A stretch of DNA of 64,000 nt from Allobosea sp. BK604 (GTDB lineage: Bacteria; Pseudomonadota; Alphaproteobacteria; Rhizobiales; Beijerinckiaceae), in NCBI RefSeq assembly GCF_004341515.1, contig NZ_SLZF01000003.1:248001-312000 (forward strand), read 5' to 3'. A model generated the notes under the pieces. It saw only the letters and a list, made by a program, of their open reading frames with translations, did no database searches and was not told where the DNA came from. The translations under genes were made by a program, and so were the position numbers. Shown piece after piece: positions 1-7,735 of the stretch. Position 1 is the first letter of the stretch; every line of letters begins with the position of its first letter.

Positions 1-83
1 GGCAGATCGGCCGCGAAGGCCTGCGCTCCCCAGCAAAGAACGATGCCGGAGAGTGCCGACAGGCGGATAGTCCATCCCGTCAT
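1..83 (-). CDS. N-terminus of a secreted protein (partial, cut by window edge)
   Basis: An open frame reads leftward from an ATG at 83 off the window edge. The 27 visible residues are a typical signal peptide: one Arg, a hydrophobic stretch (LSALSGIVLCW) and an AQAFA-A cleavage site, so the product is probably exported to the periplasm. A GGAG lies nine bases before this ATG; an in-frame ATG at 107 has no ribosome-binding site. Only the signal is visible, so the function cannot be named. Confidence 0.5.
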   Translation of the reverse strand, partial: MTGWTIRLSALSGIVLCWGAQAFAADL

Positions 84-305
84 CGAGTGCTGCTCCGCCG
101 CAGCCATGCGGCCGCGTCAAATCCAACCGTTCTGCAGATCATGCGAACACGCCCCCCGATCTGTCGTCCGGCCTGAGGAACCTCAAGCCGCCTGCCCATT
201 TGCTGCGAGCCGGCCGGAGAGTTCTTGCCATTTCGCGCCAACAGCGCCTGCGGTCTCAAATCGACCGGAATGAACCTTCGGCACATCTTGTCGATCTGCG
301 CGACG

Positions 306-704
306 TCACTCCGTCGCGGCGGGTCCTGTCGGGCGTCGGCTCCCGCCGCCGCCGCGCCTCGCGTGCAATCCAGCCATCCGCTGCCTGCGATAGACAGCCG
401 GCTGAATATTCATCAAACGCATGAAGATGCGGCTGAAGCTGCTTGGACCGGAATAGCCGAGGCGATCGGCGATGCTCGCGATGCTCAGCTCGGATTCGGT
501 GAGAAGATGACAGGCCGTGGCCAAGCGCACTTCGGCAACCAGGTCGCTGTAGCTCGTGCCGATCGTCGCCAGCTGGCGCTGCAGCGAGCGCGGGCTGATG
601 CCCAATCGTTTAGCGGTGGCCCGCAGGGAGGGGTCACCATCCTGCAGCAACCCAGCAATCATGGCGCGAACCGCATTCGGCGAGGCGACGGGGACAGTCT
701 TCAT
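306..704 (-). CDS. Short AraC-type transcriptional regulator (DNA-binding domain only)
   Basis: About 132 residues, essentially only the double helix-turn-helix domain of the AraC family. The first HTH lies near residues 25-50 (SLRATAKRLGISPRSLQRQL) and the second contains SIASIADRLGYSGPSSFSRIF, followed by the usual P-x-x-Y-R. Full-length relatives, such as the next gene, have about 200 more N-terminal residues with a ligand domain; none is seen here. I chose the ATG at 704 because AGGGA sits five bases upstream; a GTG at 818 would add 38 unlike residues. It may be a truncated paralogue of its neighbour or a true short regulator. Target unknown. Confidence 0.7.
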   Translation of the reverse strand: MKTVPVASPNAVRAMIAGLLQDGDPSLRATAKRLGISPRSLQRQLATIGTSYSDLVAEVRLATACHLLTESELSIASIADRLGYSGPSSFSRIFMRLMNIQPAVYRRQRMAGLHARRGGGGSRRPTGPAATE

Positions 705-961
705 CGACATCCCTATTGGCTGAGAACCCTTCCGGTTCTGCGATAGAGGCGGATTGACCGGCCGTCTTGCCAGAAGCCGCCAAAATGCGGATCGCGGCAC
801 TGAAGTATCGGCAACCACGTAACGTGTTTGTCGCGAAACGAGAACAGAGTATTCTGGGAGTCACCCTCGGCGGACCTCTCGGCCATGTCGTTGTGAATCA
901 GGAAGAATTTCAAAACCTAGCTCTTAAGCCGTAGACGACGACTCCGGGGGGACGTTTTCCG

Positions 962-1981
962 ATGGGCGATATTCCGCTGACTCGCTGCCAATTCCTCATT
1001 CCGTTCACGCACATCCTGGACAATCTTGGGGCACCGACAGATAGTCTTTTGTCGAAACATCGGCTTCCCGCATCGCCGGCGGAAAAGCCGGGCGGTTACA
1101 TCCCGCTGCTGCCGACGATCCGCTTCGCGGAGGCCGCCCAGCGCGCGCAGGGCATCGTCGATTTCGGCTTCCAGGCGGCGAGGCAATTGCACTTCGAGCA
1201 CCTCAGCGAAAAGATGCGGGCGGTGATCGGCCATTCGCCGACATTGCTGGTCGCGCTCCAGCAAGCCTGCAAATGGGCCTCCATCGAAGACACGATCCTG
1301 AGGCTGTGGCTCGAACGCGGCGACGACCGGATTCGGATTTGCAGCCGGTTGGTGGGGACAGCCGGACTTCCGCATCTCGAGCATTCGCAGTGGTTGCAGC
1401 TGATTTTCACCATCCATATCGTTCGGCAATTCACCGGCCCGCAGTGGAGTCCGGCGACGATCGCGTTCGAGGCCCGCTACACGCCCAGTCTGGAAACGCG
1501 CTCCCAATGGCCGAACACGCGCTTCCTGTCCGGCCAGCACGCATCCTGGATCGATGTGCCGGTCTCCCACCTCAGCCTTCCCGGCCGCCCGAACCCGATA
1601 TCCGTTCCACCTCTTGCCGATGAGGACCCTCCGTCCAACTACGAGATCGTCGGCTTGCTCAGGATGCTGTTGCCATCCTACCTGGATGAAGGAGCGCCGG
1701 CGCTCGCGGACATGGCCGAGATGGCCGGCCTCAGCCCGCGCAGCTTTCAACGCAAGCTATCGCAGGCTGGATTCAGCTATTCGGATCTCGTCGACGCGGC
1801 CCGCCTCGACAACGCCAGCAAGCTCTTGCGCGACACGGATTCCAGAATCGTCGAAATCGCGCTGTCCTCCGGCTACACCGATCATGCCCATTTCACGCGC
1901 GCTTTCCGGCGAATGGCGGGTGTGACGCCCCGGCAATTCCGCGAGCAGTCACGGCGAGGATCGGACGGCCTGAGCTCATAG
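962..1981 (+). CDS. AraC-family transcriptional regulator with N-terminal effector domain
   Basis: A 339-residue cytoplasmic regulator of full family length. Residues 1-210 resemble the arabinose-binding-type effector domain of the OruR/ArgR-like AraC subgroup (motif HSPTLLVALQQACKWASIEDT). Residues 235-330 carry the double HTH (ADMAEMAGLSPRSFQRKL; IVEIALSSGYTDHAHFTRAFRR) and the closing TPRQFR. It is divergent from the shorter AraC gene, and the two HTH domains are clearly related (both have SPRS-QR-L and SYSDLV), suggesting duplication. The next gene downstream on the same strand is the channel-like protein, but no operon is evident. Effector and target are unknown. Confidence 0.85.
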   Translation: MGDIPLTRCQFLIPFTHILDNLGAPTDSLLSKHRLPASPAEKPGGYIPLLPTIRFAEAAQRAQGIVDFGFQAARQLHFEHLSEKMRAVIGHSPTLLVALQQACKWASIEDTILRLWLERGDDRIRICSRLVGTAGLPHLEHSQWLQLIFTIHIVRQFTGPQWSPATIAFEARYTPSLETRSQWPNTRFLSGQHASWIDVPVSHLSLPGRPNPISVPPLADEDPPSNYEIVGLLRMLLPSYLDEGAPALADMAEMAGLSPRSFQRKLSQAGFSYSDLVDAARLDNASKLLRDTDSRIVEIALSSGYTDHAHFTRAFRRMAGVTPRQFREQSRRGSDGLSS

Positions 1982-2189
1982 CCATCCCGAGTTCGCAGCT
2001 CCCGCCACATGCGCGTGGCGGATCCACGCCTGAGCCGCCCGCCACGCAACCATCGCCTCTCCAGCCGATTGGCGCGGAATGGCAATTCGCGTCTGAGCCT
2101 GCCCGTTACGATCCGGGTCGCGGCGACCTGGGCCGATGCGCCGCCGATCATGGATGCCGCAGCAAGCGCGGCTTGGATGGGACGACAGC

Positions 2190-2669
2190 ATGTATGTTCT
2201 CGACGAGACGCCCTGGGGCGCCGACTGGGCCTGGAGCCTTCCGCTGATCCTGTTGAACGTGATCGTTCACGTCTTCGGCCTGGCCTTCATCTACGATGGC
2301 TTCACCGCCCTCCTTAGAAAGATCGGCCGCAAGCGGACTTTCATGGTTCGATTTGCCGTGGCGATGAACACCGCCGTATTCCTGATCGTGGCGTTGCATG
2401 GGCTCGAGGCGGTCACATGGGCCCTCGCCTATCTGTGGCTCGGTGCGTTCCCGGACGCGAAATCCGCAATGCTCTATTCGGTGGGAGCCATGACCGGTTT
2501 CGGCACCGGGACCGTTTCATTGTCGCCGCACTGGCAGATGATGGGTGTCCTGCAATCACTTGCCGGCGTGCTGCTGTTCGGTCTCACCACCGCGTTCATG
2601 TTTGCGATGTTCCAGGCGGTCTGGCCATCGCAGCAGCAGGCCCGCAACAATTCGGCTTCATCGCATTAG
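2190..2669 (+). CDS. Small channel-like membrane protein (two-pore-domain K+ channel-like fold)
   Basis: About 159 residues with hydrophobic segments near 15-35, 52-84 and 116-146. Between the last two, residues 98-107 read VGAMTGFGTG, placed like the pore helix and selectivity filter of small 2TM K+ channels, and followed by a second helix. The canonical filter T-V-G-Y-G-D is not present, so ion conduction or selectivity is uncertain. The ATG at 2190 was chosen because it precedes the first membrane segment closely and a purine-rich stretch lies upstream; an in-frame upstream start adds 18 polar residues. Channel-family assignment is inference from topology and the glycine filter. Confidence 0.55.
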   Translation: MYVLDETPWGADWAWSLPLILLNVIVHVFGLAFIYDGFTALLRKIGRKRTFMVRFAVAMNTAVFLIVALHGLEAVTWALAYLWLGAFPDAKSAMLYSVGAMTGFGTGTVSLSPHWQMMGVLQSLAGVLLFGLTTAFMFAMFQAVWPSQQQARNNSASSH

Positions 2670-2670
2670 C

Positions 2671-2770
2671 GGGTTGTCTTCACGCGGACCGGGCACCCGG
2701 TTCGCGTAAAGACGATGCGATGAAACGAGAGCCTGAAGAATTCCGCGATTCGAGGAAACGCGGAGGTGCC
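2671..2770. repeat. Degenerate RIME-like palindromic repeat
   Basis: Aligns along its whole length with the better copy at 15545-15646. Shared blocks are CCGGTTCGCGT-AAGA, ATGCG-AAA and TTCCGCGATTCG-GAAACGCGGA. It has the same two-palindrome layout as the rhizobial RIME family. It fills the space between the channel-like gene and the convergent lipoprotein gene. Confidence 0.7.
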
Positions 2771-2992
2771 TTACTCCCCGGTGGGGGCGCCGAGCATGAA
2801 GTCCTTCTGCAAGGCCCGATCCGATGACGGATACAGCGCCTGACATTCCGAGAAATAGGTCGTGTCGGGCCGGCGATTGGCCGGATCGGCGCATATCGCA
2901 GCAAGCTGCTCCTGCCTTGAACCTGCAGTCTGGCATCCCCCGAGAATAGATCCCAGGACAAGCAGGCAGCAGGCATATCGGACCGGTTTCAT
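2771..2992 (-). CDS. Small lipoprotein, function unknown
   Basis: A 73-residue protein beginning MKPVRYACCLLVLGSILGGC. The hydrophobic stretch ends in a clear lipobox (L-G-G-C), so it should be lipidated on Cys20 and anchored on the periplasmic side of a membrane. The rest is polar, with two further cysteines (AAICADPAN and FSECQALYP) about 20 residues apart that could form a disulphide. The start is fixed by a strong GAGGAGGG eight bases before the ATG. Monocistronic; no family recognised. Confidence 0.75.
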   Translation of the reverse strand: MKPVRYACCLLVLGSILGGCQTAGSRQEQLAAICADPANRRPDTTYFSECQALYPSSDRALQKDFMLGAPTGE

Positions 2993-3304
2993 TGTCTGCG
3001 CCCTCCTCGGGTGCCAGCAAATGGAGTTACGTGACCTGGCCGATGTCGTCAGCTCAGGTAGATATTGGTGAAAGGAACTGGCGCGGGTGATCTTGCCATT
3101 TCGCGCCAAGCGCCGCAGTTCAGAAACATCTTCACCGTGGCTGCGCAAATGTTCGAGGAGCTGTGGTGTCACCGCGAGGCTAATGCCGCGCTGGGGGTTG
3201 GAGCATTTTCTGACGAATTGGCGTGCCTAGAGCCAGATCCGATCCGGTTGAATCAACCTGATCGGTGAATCCGCCTCTCAACGATCGATAGAGAGCGCGC
3301 GGTC
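2993..3304. other. Non-coding stretch of about 310 bp upstream of recombinase remnant
   Basis: No frame here looks coding. The part at about 3200-3285 has palindromic blocks (GAGCATTTTCTGACGAATTGG, and GATCCGATCCGG with a later CTGATCGG), which may be another worn RIME-like or related intergenic repeat. The promoter of the lipoprotein gene should lie at its left end. Confidence 0.4.
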
Positions 3305-3596
3305 GGATCAGCGCGTACTCTTGAGCGCCAGATTGAAAATCACGTTGAGCGCTTCATCGAGACCAATCTTCCAGCGGCTTCCCGGGCCTTGCAGAAAAAT
3401 CGGAAAGCTGGAGACAGAGCGGCTTCTTGTCTCGGAAGACATTGCCGGCACAGGATGTCAGAAGGAAACCTTTGAAGCTCGATTTGGAACCGCGCACTCA
3501 TTCCTTGCAAGCTCATGTAATCTTTGGAAGTCCGCTTGCCTGAAATATCGCAGAACGGTCTTGAAGCTCACCGTCCTCGCACCCCTTCCGCTATAA
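3305..3596 (+). pseudogene. C-terminal remnant of a serine recombinase, frameshifted
   Basis: Two frames joined by one frameshift near 3395-3405 give a protein like the C-terminal region of large serine recombinases of Hyphomicrobiales. The first part reads RTLERQIENHVERFIETN; after the shift come KIGKLETERLLVSEDIA, then ETFEARFGTAHSFLAS, NLWKS and RRTVLKL, ending at a stop at 3596. The spacing of the coiled coil, the TFE...FLA block and the RRTVLKL helix matches the family as I know it. Catalytic and DNA-binding parts are absent, so it is dead. It lies 80 bp from the 3' end of tRNA-Arg, which suggests a decayed mobile element beside the tRNA. Confidence 0.6.
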
Positions 3597-3676
3597 GCGG
3601 GGAGACGGCTTTAGAACTCCAAATTTGGCTTTACCCTGGAGGACCTTAGCCCACCTCGCGTCCGGCGAAGTGGAAA

Positions 3677-3753
3677 TGGCGCGCCCGAAAGGATTCGAAC
3701 CTCTGACCCTCAGATTCGTAGTCTGATGCTCTATCCAGCTGAGCTACGGGCGC
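3677..3753 (-). tRNA. tRNA-Arg (anticodon ACG)
   Basis: The minus strand folds into a full cloverleaf. The acceptor stem GCGCCCG pairs with CGGGCGC, the D-arm contains AGCTCAGCTGGATAGAGC, the anticodon arm CAGA-CTACGAA-TCTG shows anticodon ACG, and the T-arm contains GGTTCGAATCC. Discriminator G and the 3' CCA are encoded. ACG is normally edited to ICG to read CGU/CGC/CGA. Confidence 0.97.
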
Positions 3754-3894
3754 GCATATCAGGTGCACGGTTTAAGGCCGTGCCGTTCCGATGCGGCGGA
3801 AATAGCCGCTCTCATTCGGCTTGGCAACCCCTTAAACTCGGCCCTGATATGAAAACGTCACAAGCCGGGGACAACTCACGCGGAGGGCTTCGCC

Positions 3895-4281
3895 TCAGCC
3901 GGCCTTGATCACCGATTGCCGGTTCAGCTCCGCTTCGCGCTCGCTGATCTCGGCCTGCTTGAGCAGCCGATTCTTCGTCAGTTTCTCGGCGATGCCGTAA
4001 AGCTGCTCGCGCCGGTCCATCTCGCGCCAGACATCGTCGGGCGCGACGCCGATCTCGCTCCAGAGCACGACGAGATTGTAGATCAGGTCGGCGCTCTCGA
4101 GGATGACCCGCTCACGCTCGCCCTGGACCGCCTCGAGCCCGACCTCGACGGCCTCTTCGGCCAGCTTCTTGGCCATCTTGGGCAGGCCCTCGCCGATCAG
4201 CTTGGCGGTACGCGAATAGGCGGCGTCGCGAGAGCGCGCGGCGAGAACGGCAGCGTGGAGCCGGTGGACAGAATCGACCAT
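3895..4281 (-). CDS. hisE: Phosphoribosyl-ATP pyrophosphatase-like protein (HisE/MazG fold)
   Basis: About 128 residues with the all-alpha NTP-pyrophosphatase core of HisE: KKLAEEAVEVGLEAVQ supplies the E-E-x-x-E metal site and ESADLIYNLVVLW the E-x-x-D site. HisE removes pyrophosphate from phosphoribosyl-ATP at step 2 of histidine synthesis. Here it stands alone, away from other his genes, and has a basic C-terminal extension of about 35 residues, so a different nucleotide substrate is possible. The ATG at 4281 is preferred because GAGGTGA lies about ten bases upstream; an ATG at 4305 has no such site. Confidence 0.7.
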   Translation of the reverse strand: MVDSVHRLHAAVLAARSRDAAYSRTAKLIGEGLPKMAKKLAEEAVEVGLEAVQGERERVILESADLIYNLVVLWSEIGVAPDDVWREMDRREQLYGIAEKLTKNRLLKQAEISEREAELNRQSVIKAG

Positions 4282-4426
4282 GTCGAGAGCGTCACCTCGT
4301 CTCATGAGCGTTTCGTGACAGCGCCGCGCAAAGGGAGGCGCGGACCCGACGAATCAGGCCCGCTACGAGGTTAGTTCAAATCCGAACAAGCGACAGGTCA
4401 TTTCCTGCAAAACCGGGCAGAAGGCC

Positions 4427-4936
4427 TCAGTTCGCCGCAAATCCTGTGAAAAACTTCACAACATCCCGATAAACTGCTTGTTTGAACGGGATAATCAGCT
4501 CCGGCGTCTCGTCCAGCCGCGCCCAGCGCCAGGCGTCGAACTCGGCCTTGTGGCCGCCGGCCGGCGTCAGGATATTGATCTCGCTCTCAGCCCCTTCGAA
4601 GCGGAAGGCGAACCATTTCTGCGCCTGGCCCCGCCAGCGCCCCTTCCAGGCCTGCTTGCCGATATCGACGGGCAGGTCGTAGCTGAGCCAGGCCGGCGCC
4701 TCGGCGAGCAGAGACACCGAGGTGACGTTGGTCTCCTCCTGCAGCTCGCGCACGGCCGCCTGATACGGCGTCTCGCCCGGGTCGATGCCACCCTGAGGCA
4801 TCTGCCATTCGAAGCCGGGCGCCACATGCTCGACCAGGCGCTTATTGGCACGCCGGCCGAGGAAGACCAGGCCGTCACGGTTGAACAGCGCCAGACCGAC
4901 GCAGGGACGATAACCGGCAGGAGGAGAACTCGTCAT
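4427..4936 (-). CDS. rppH: RNA pyrophosphohydrolase (Nudix)
   Basis: A 169-residue Nudix hydrolase of usual RppH length. The Nudix box is intact: GGIDPGETPYQAAVRELQEE fits G-x5-E-x7-R-E-U-x-E-E-x-G-U, with glutamates binding metal. Flanking signatures typical of RppH are YRPCVGLALFNRDGLVF and WQMPQGG. It converts the 5'-triphosphate of mRNA to monophosphate and so starts RNase E-dependent decay. Its ATG overlaps the stop of the upstream deacetylase-like gene by four bases, so the pair is translationally coupled, as in many Hyphomicrobiales. Confidence 0.92.
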   Translation of the reverse strand: MTSSPPAGYRPCVGLALFNRDGLVFLGRRANKRLVEHVAPGFEWQMPQGGIDPGETPYQAAVRELQEETNVTSVSLLAEAPAWLSYDLPVDIGKQAWKGRWRGQAQKWFAFRFEGAESEINILTPAGGHKAEFDAWRWARLDETPELIIPFKQAVYRDVVKFFTGFAAN

Positions 4937-6147
4937 CGCAACGCACCCGTCGTGGAAGGATTCCGGAAGCCACGCGCCGCGCTGACCGGGACGATGGCGA
5001 TGCCCTTGGCCTCCAGCGTCGCGGCCCAGCGCACGATCCGCTCGACCGAGACCGGCAGGGCGGTGGCCGCGCCGACGGCGACGCCCCGCTCGCGGGCAAG
5101 GGCCTCCAGCTTCTGGAGTTCCTGGTCGATCGCGTCCGCTCGGGTCACGCCATCGATGACGCGATCGACCTTCAATGTCGGAATCTGCGCCTTGATGGCC
5201 GACGGAGCCAGCAGGCTGCGGGCCGACGAGCCGTCATCGACCACCATCAGCCCGCGCCCCGCGATCTCGCGCAGGATCGGCGAGAGCGCCGCCTCGTCCG
5301 CGGTCAGCCTCCCGCCAAGGAAATTGACGATGCCGACATAGCCGGTGAAGCGCCCGAGCAGCCAATGCAGCCGGTCGATATTCTCGGCCGCCTTCGGCCC
5401 GGCGAGCAGCGTCTGCGGGCCGGGATCGTTGTCGGGATAGTCGAAGGGCTCCATCGGCACTTGCAGGAAGACCTCGTGGCCGCCGCTGCGGGCGCGCTGC
5501 ACGCTGCGCTCCAACTCCGTGCCATAGGGCGCGAAGCCGAGGGAGACCGGGCCGGGGAGCTTCGCGATCGCCTCCGCCGTGCCGTTCTGGCTGATGCCGA
5601 GTCCGCCGACCAGGAGCGCGATGCGGCCGGCCGGCTTCGTCGCCGGTGCCGGGCCGAGCGGGCGGGCATAGATCTGCGCCGGGGTCGCGCCGTCCGGGCC
5701 GACCTTGGGCAGCAGACCGAAGCGGCTGCGCTCGACCAATCGGCTGTCCGGCGCCGCCGCGAGCTTGACCTCGCCGCTATCGGGAACGGTGATGACGATG
5801 GCGCCTGGCGCCTCCGCACCGGGACGGACGACCGTGACCCCCGCTTCGCTCTCGAGCTGCCGGGCCGATGATTGCGGGCGCGCCGTCTCCTGGGCCGCCG
5901 GCGGGGCGGCGGGCGCCTGGGCGATCTCGGGCTTGGTCGCAACCGTCTTGTTGATCAGGGCAGTCGCCATCGGCTCGCCGCCATCGGGGTCGCGGCGCAG
6001 AGCCAGGACGAGGACGAGCCCGACCAAGGCGAGACCGATCACGCCGGCTCCGGCCAAGCCGAGACGCTGCGCCCAGGCCGAGCCCTGGCGCACCGGACGA
6101 TCCTGGCCGAGCGGCCGATTGAGCTCGGTGAGCGGCGTTCCGGCCAA
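4933..6147 (-). CDS. Divergent polysaccharide deacetylase family protein (YibQ-like)
   Basis: About 404 residues: a cytoplasmic N-terminus, one membrane anchor near 30-50 (LGLAGAGVIGLALVGLVLVL), an Ala/Pro-rich linker, then a NodB-like barrel from about 165 (RIALLVGGLGISQNGT...). Motifs typical of the divergent family are EVFLQVPMEPFDYPDNDPGPQTL and a late MVVDDGSS. It should act in the periplasm on a cell-wall or surface glycan; substrate unproven. The start is a TTG at 6147, behind GAGGACGG, with no better ATG. It follows the terminator of the ctpA operon and is coupled to rppH. Confidence 0.85.
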   Translation of the reverse strand: MAGTPLTELNRPLGQDRPVRQGSAWAQRLGLAGAGVIGLALVGLVLVLALRRDPDGGEPMATALINKTVATKPEIAQAPAAPPAAQETARPQSSARQLESEAGVTVVRPGAEAPGAIVITVPDSGEVKLAAAPDSRLVERSRFGLLPKVGPDGATPAQIYARPLGPAPATKPAGRIALLVGGLGISQNGTAEAIAKLPGPVSLGFAPYGTELERSVQRARSGGHEVFLQVPMEPFDYPDNDPGPQTLLAGPKAAENIDRLHWLLGRFTGYVGIVNFLGGRLTADEAALSPILREIAGRGLMVVDDGSSARSLLAPSAIKAQIPTLKVDRVIDGVTRADAIDQELQKLEALARERGVAVGAATALPVSVERIVRWAATLEAKGIAIVPVSAARGFRNPSTTGALR

Positions 6148-6271
6148 AATCAGCCGTCCTCAAAGGGTTGTACCCAAGCCGAATCAGCCGGCTCGCGCCC
6201 GTGATTTTGACGCTTGACGCTTCGGCAGTCGAGAGCAGCGCTGCCACACCGTGTATCGGCTTCAAAACGAA

Positions 6272-6302
6272 GCATCCCGGGCGAGGATCTCGCCCGGGAT
6301 GC
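6272..6302 (-). terminator. Rho-independent terminator after ctpA
   Basis: A perfect 14-bp inverted repeat, GCATCCCGGGCGAG and its complement around a GAT loop, lies 36 bp past the ctpA stop. On the minus strand it is followed by TTCGTTTTG. It ends the long proB-to-ctpA operon. Confidence 0.8.
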
Positions 6303-6337
6303 CAATGTCTAGCGATGCTCGAAAGTGCCGGCCGCGA

Positions 6338-7735
6338 TCAGGGCTTGGGCGCTTCCGGAGTGGCCGGCGCTGCCGGAGCAGCGGGCGTCTCGGGCGCCGG
6401 GGCCGGCGCAGGCGTCGCCGCCGGAGCCGGAGCCGGAGCAGCCGCATCGCGCTTGACGCCGCGCAGCTGGTTCAGCGCCGCGATCAGCTGGGTGTCCTTT
6501 GTCGGATCGTTCGGGACATAGGAGGCCGAGCCGGACTGCTCCTCGCCATCGCCGGCCTTCAGGTGGCCCTTGAGCGAGGCCTCGCCCTTGTTCTCGGCGA
6601 GCTTGTCCTTGAGCTCGGCCGGGATCTCCTGCACGACCTCGATATCCGGGGTGATGCCCTTGGCCTGGATCGAATTGCCCGACGGCGTGTAGTAGCGCGC
6701 CGTGGTCAGGCGCAGGCCGCCATTGGCACCGAGCGGGATCACGGTCTGCACCGAGCCCTTGCCGAAGGAGCGCGTGCCCATCACGGTCGCGCGCTTGTGG
6801 TCCTGCAGGGCGCCGGCGACGATCTCGGCCGCCGAGGCGGAAGAGCCGTTGATCAGCACCACGACCGGCTTGCCCTTGGTCAGATCGCCCGACTTGGCGT
6901 TGAAGACCTGGGTCTCCTCGGCATTGCGGCCGCGCGTCGAGACGATCTTGCCGCGATCGAGGAAGGCGTCGGAGACCAGCACCGACTGGTCGAGACGGCC
7001 GCCGCGATTATTGCGCAGGTCGATGATGTAGCCCTTGATCTTGTCGGCGCCGATCTCGCTCGTGGTCTTCTCGATCGCCTTGCGCAGGCCCTCATAGGTC
7101 TGCTCGGAGAAGGTGCCGATGCGGATATAGCCGACATCGTTCTCGACCCGCTCCTCGACCGCCGGCACGACGATGGTCGAGCGCGTCAGGGTGAATTCCA
7201 GCGGATCGGGCTTGCCCGGGCGCTCGATCTTGAGCTTGACCTGGGTGTTGATGATGCCGCGCATCTTCTCGACCGCCTGGCTCAGGCTCAGGCCCTTGAC
7301 CACCTCGCCATCGATCTCGCGGATGATGTCGTTGGCCAGGATGCCGGCCTTGGAGGCGGGCGTGTCGCGGATCGGCTTGGCGACCTTGAGCGTGCCGTCC
7401 TCCATCGTGACCTCGATGCCGAGGCCGCCGAACTGGCCGCGCATGTCGGTATCCATGTCGCGGAAGCTCTTGGCGTCGAGATAGCCCGAGTGCGGATCGA
7501 GCGAGGAGACCATGCCGTTGATCGCGGCCTCGATCAGCTTCTGCTCGTCAGGCTTCTCGACATAGTCGGTGCGGATCTTCTCGAAGATGTCACCGAAGAG
7601 ATTGAGGCTGCGGTAGACTTCGGCCGAGGCCGCGACCGCGCTGGTCGACGACATGAGCCCGGTCTGATTCACCAGACCGGTGAGGCCCGCGCCGGCCATG
7701 GCGCCGACGAGAACGAGAGAGACCTTGCGCATCAT
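6338..7735 (-). CDS. ctpA: Carboxy-terminal processing serine protease (S41)
   Basis: 465 residues: an N-terminal signal/anchor (MMRKVSLVLVGAMAGAGLTGL), a PDZ domain near 85-165 (GLGIEVTMEDGTLKVAKPI), and an S41 protease core. The catalytic serine is in NGSSASAAEIVAGAL and the lysine in RSFGKGSVQT, the Ser-Lys dyad of tail-specific proteases. The last 35 residues are Ala/Pro repeats. It works in the periplasm on C-terminal ends of envelope proteins. Its ATGATG overlaps the envC stop, coupling it to a cell-wall hydrolase activator, which fits a role in peptidoglycan remodelling. An upstream in-frame extension lies wholly inside envC and is rejected. Confidence 0.93.
   Translation of the reverse strand: MMRKVSLVLVGAMAGAGLTGLVNQTGLMSSTSAVAASAEVYRSLNLFGDIFEKIRTDYVEKPDEQKLIEAAINGMVSSLDPHSGYLDAKSFRDMDTDMRGQFGGLGIEVTMEDGTLKVAKPIRDTPASKAGILANDIIREIDGEVVKGLSLSQAVEKMRGIINTQVKLKIERPGKPDPLEFTLTRSTIVVPAVEERVENDVGYIRIGTFSEQTYEGLRKAIEKTTSEIGADKIKGYIIDLRNNRGGRLDQSVLVSDAFLDRGKIVSTRGRNAEETQVFNAKSGDLTKGKPVVVLINGSSASAAEIVAGALQDHKRATVMGTRSFGKGSVQTVIPLGANGGLRLTTARYYTPSGNSIQAKGITPDIEVVQEIPAELKDKLAENKGEASLKGHLKAGDGEEQSGSASYVPNDPTKDTQLIAALNQLRGVKRDAAAPAPAPAATPAPAPAPETPAAPAAPATPEAPKP

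Noticed and set aside
306..704. Short AraC gene as a pseudogene
   Set aside because: Its HTH domain is intact with a plausible start and ribosome-binding site; no remnant of a ligand domain is visible upstream, so loss is not proven.
3065..3268. Plus-strand frame of 67 codons in the gap before the recombinase remnant
   Set aside because: No start signals or family features; overlaps repeat-like sequence.
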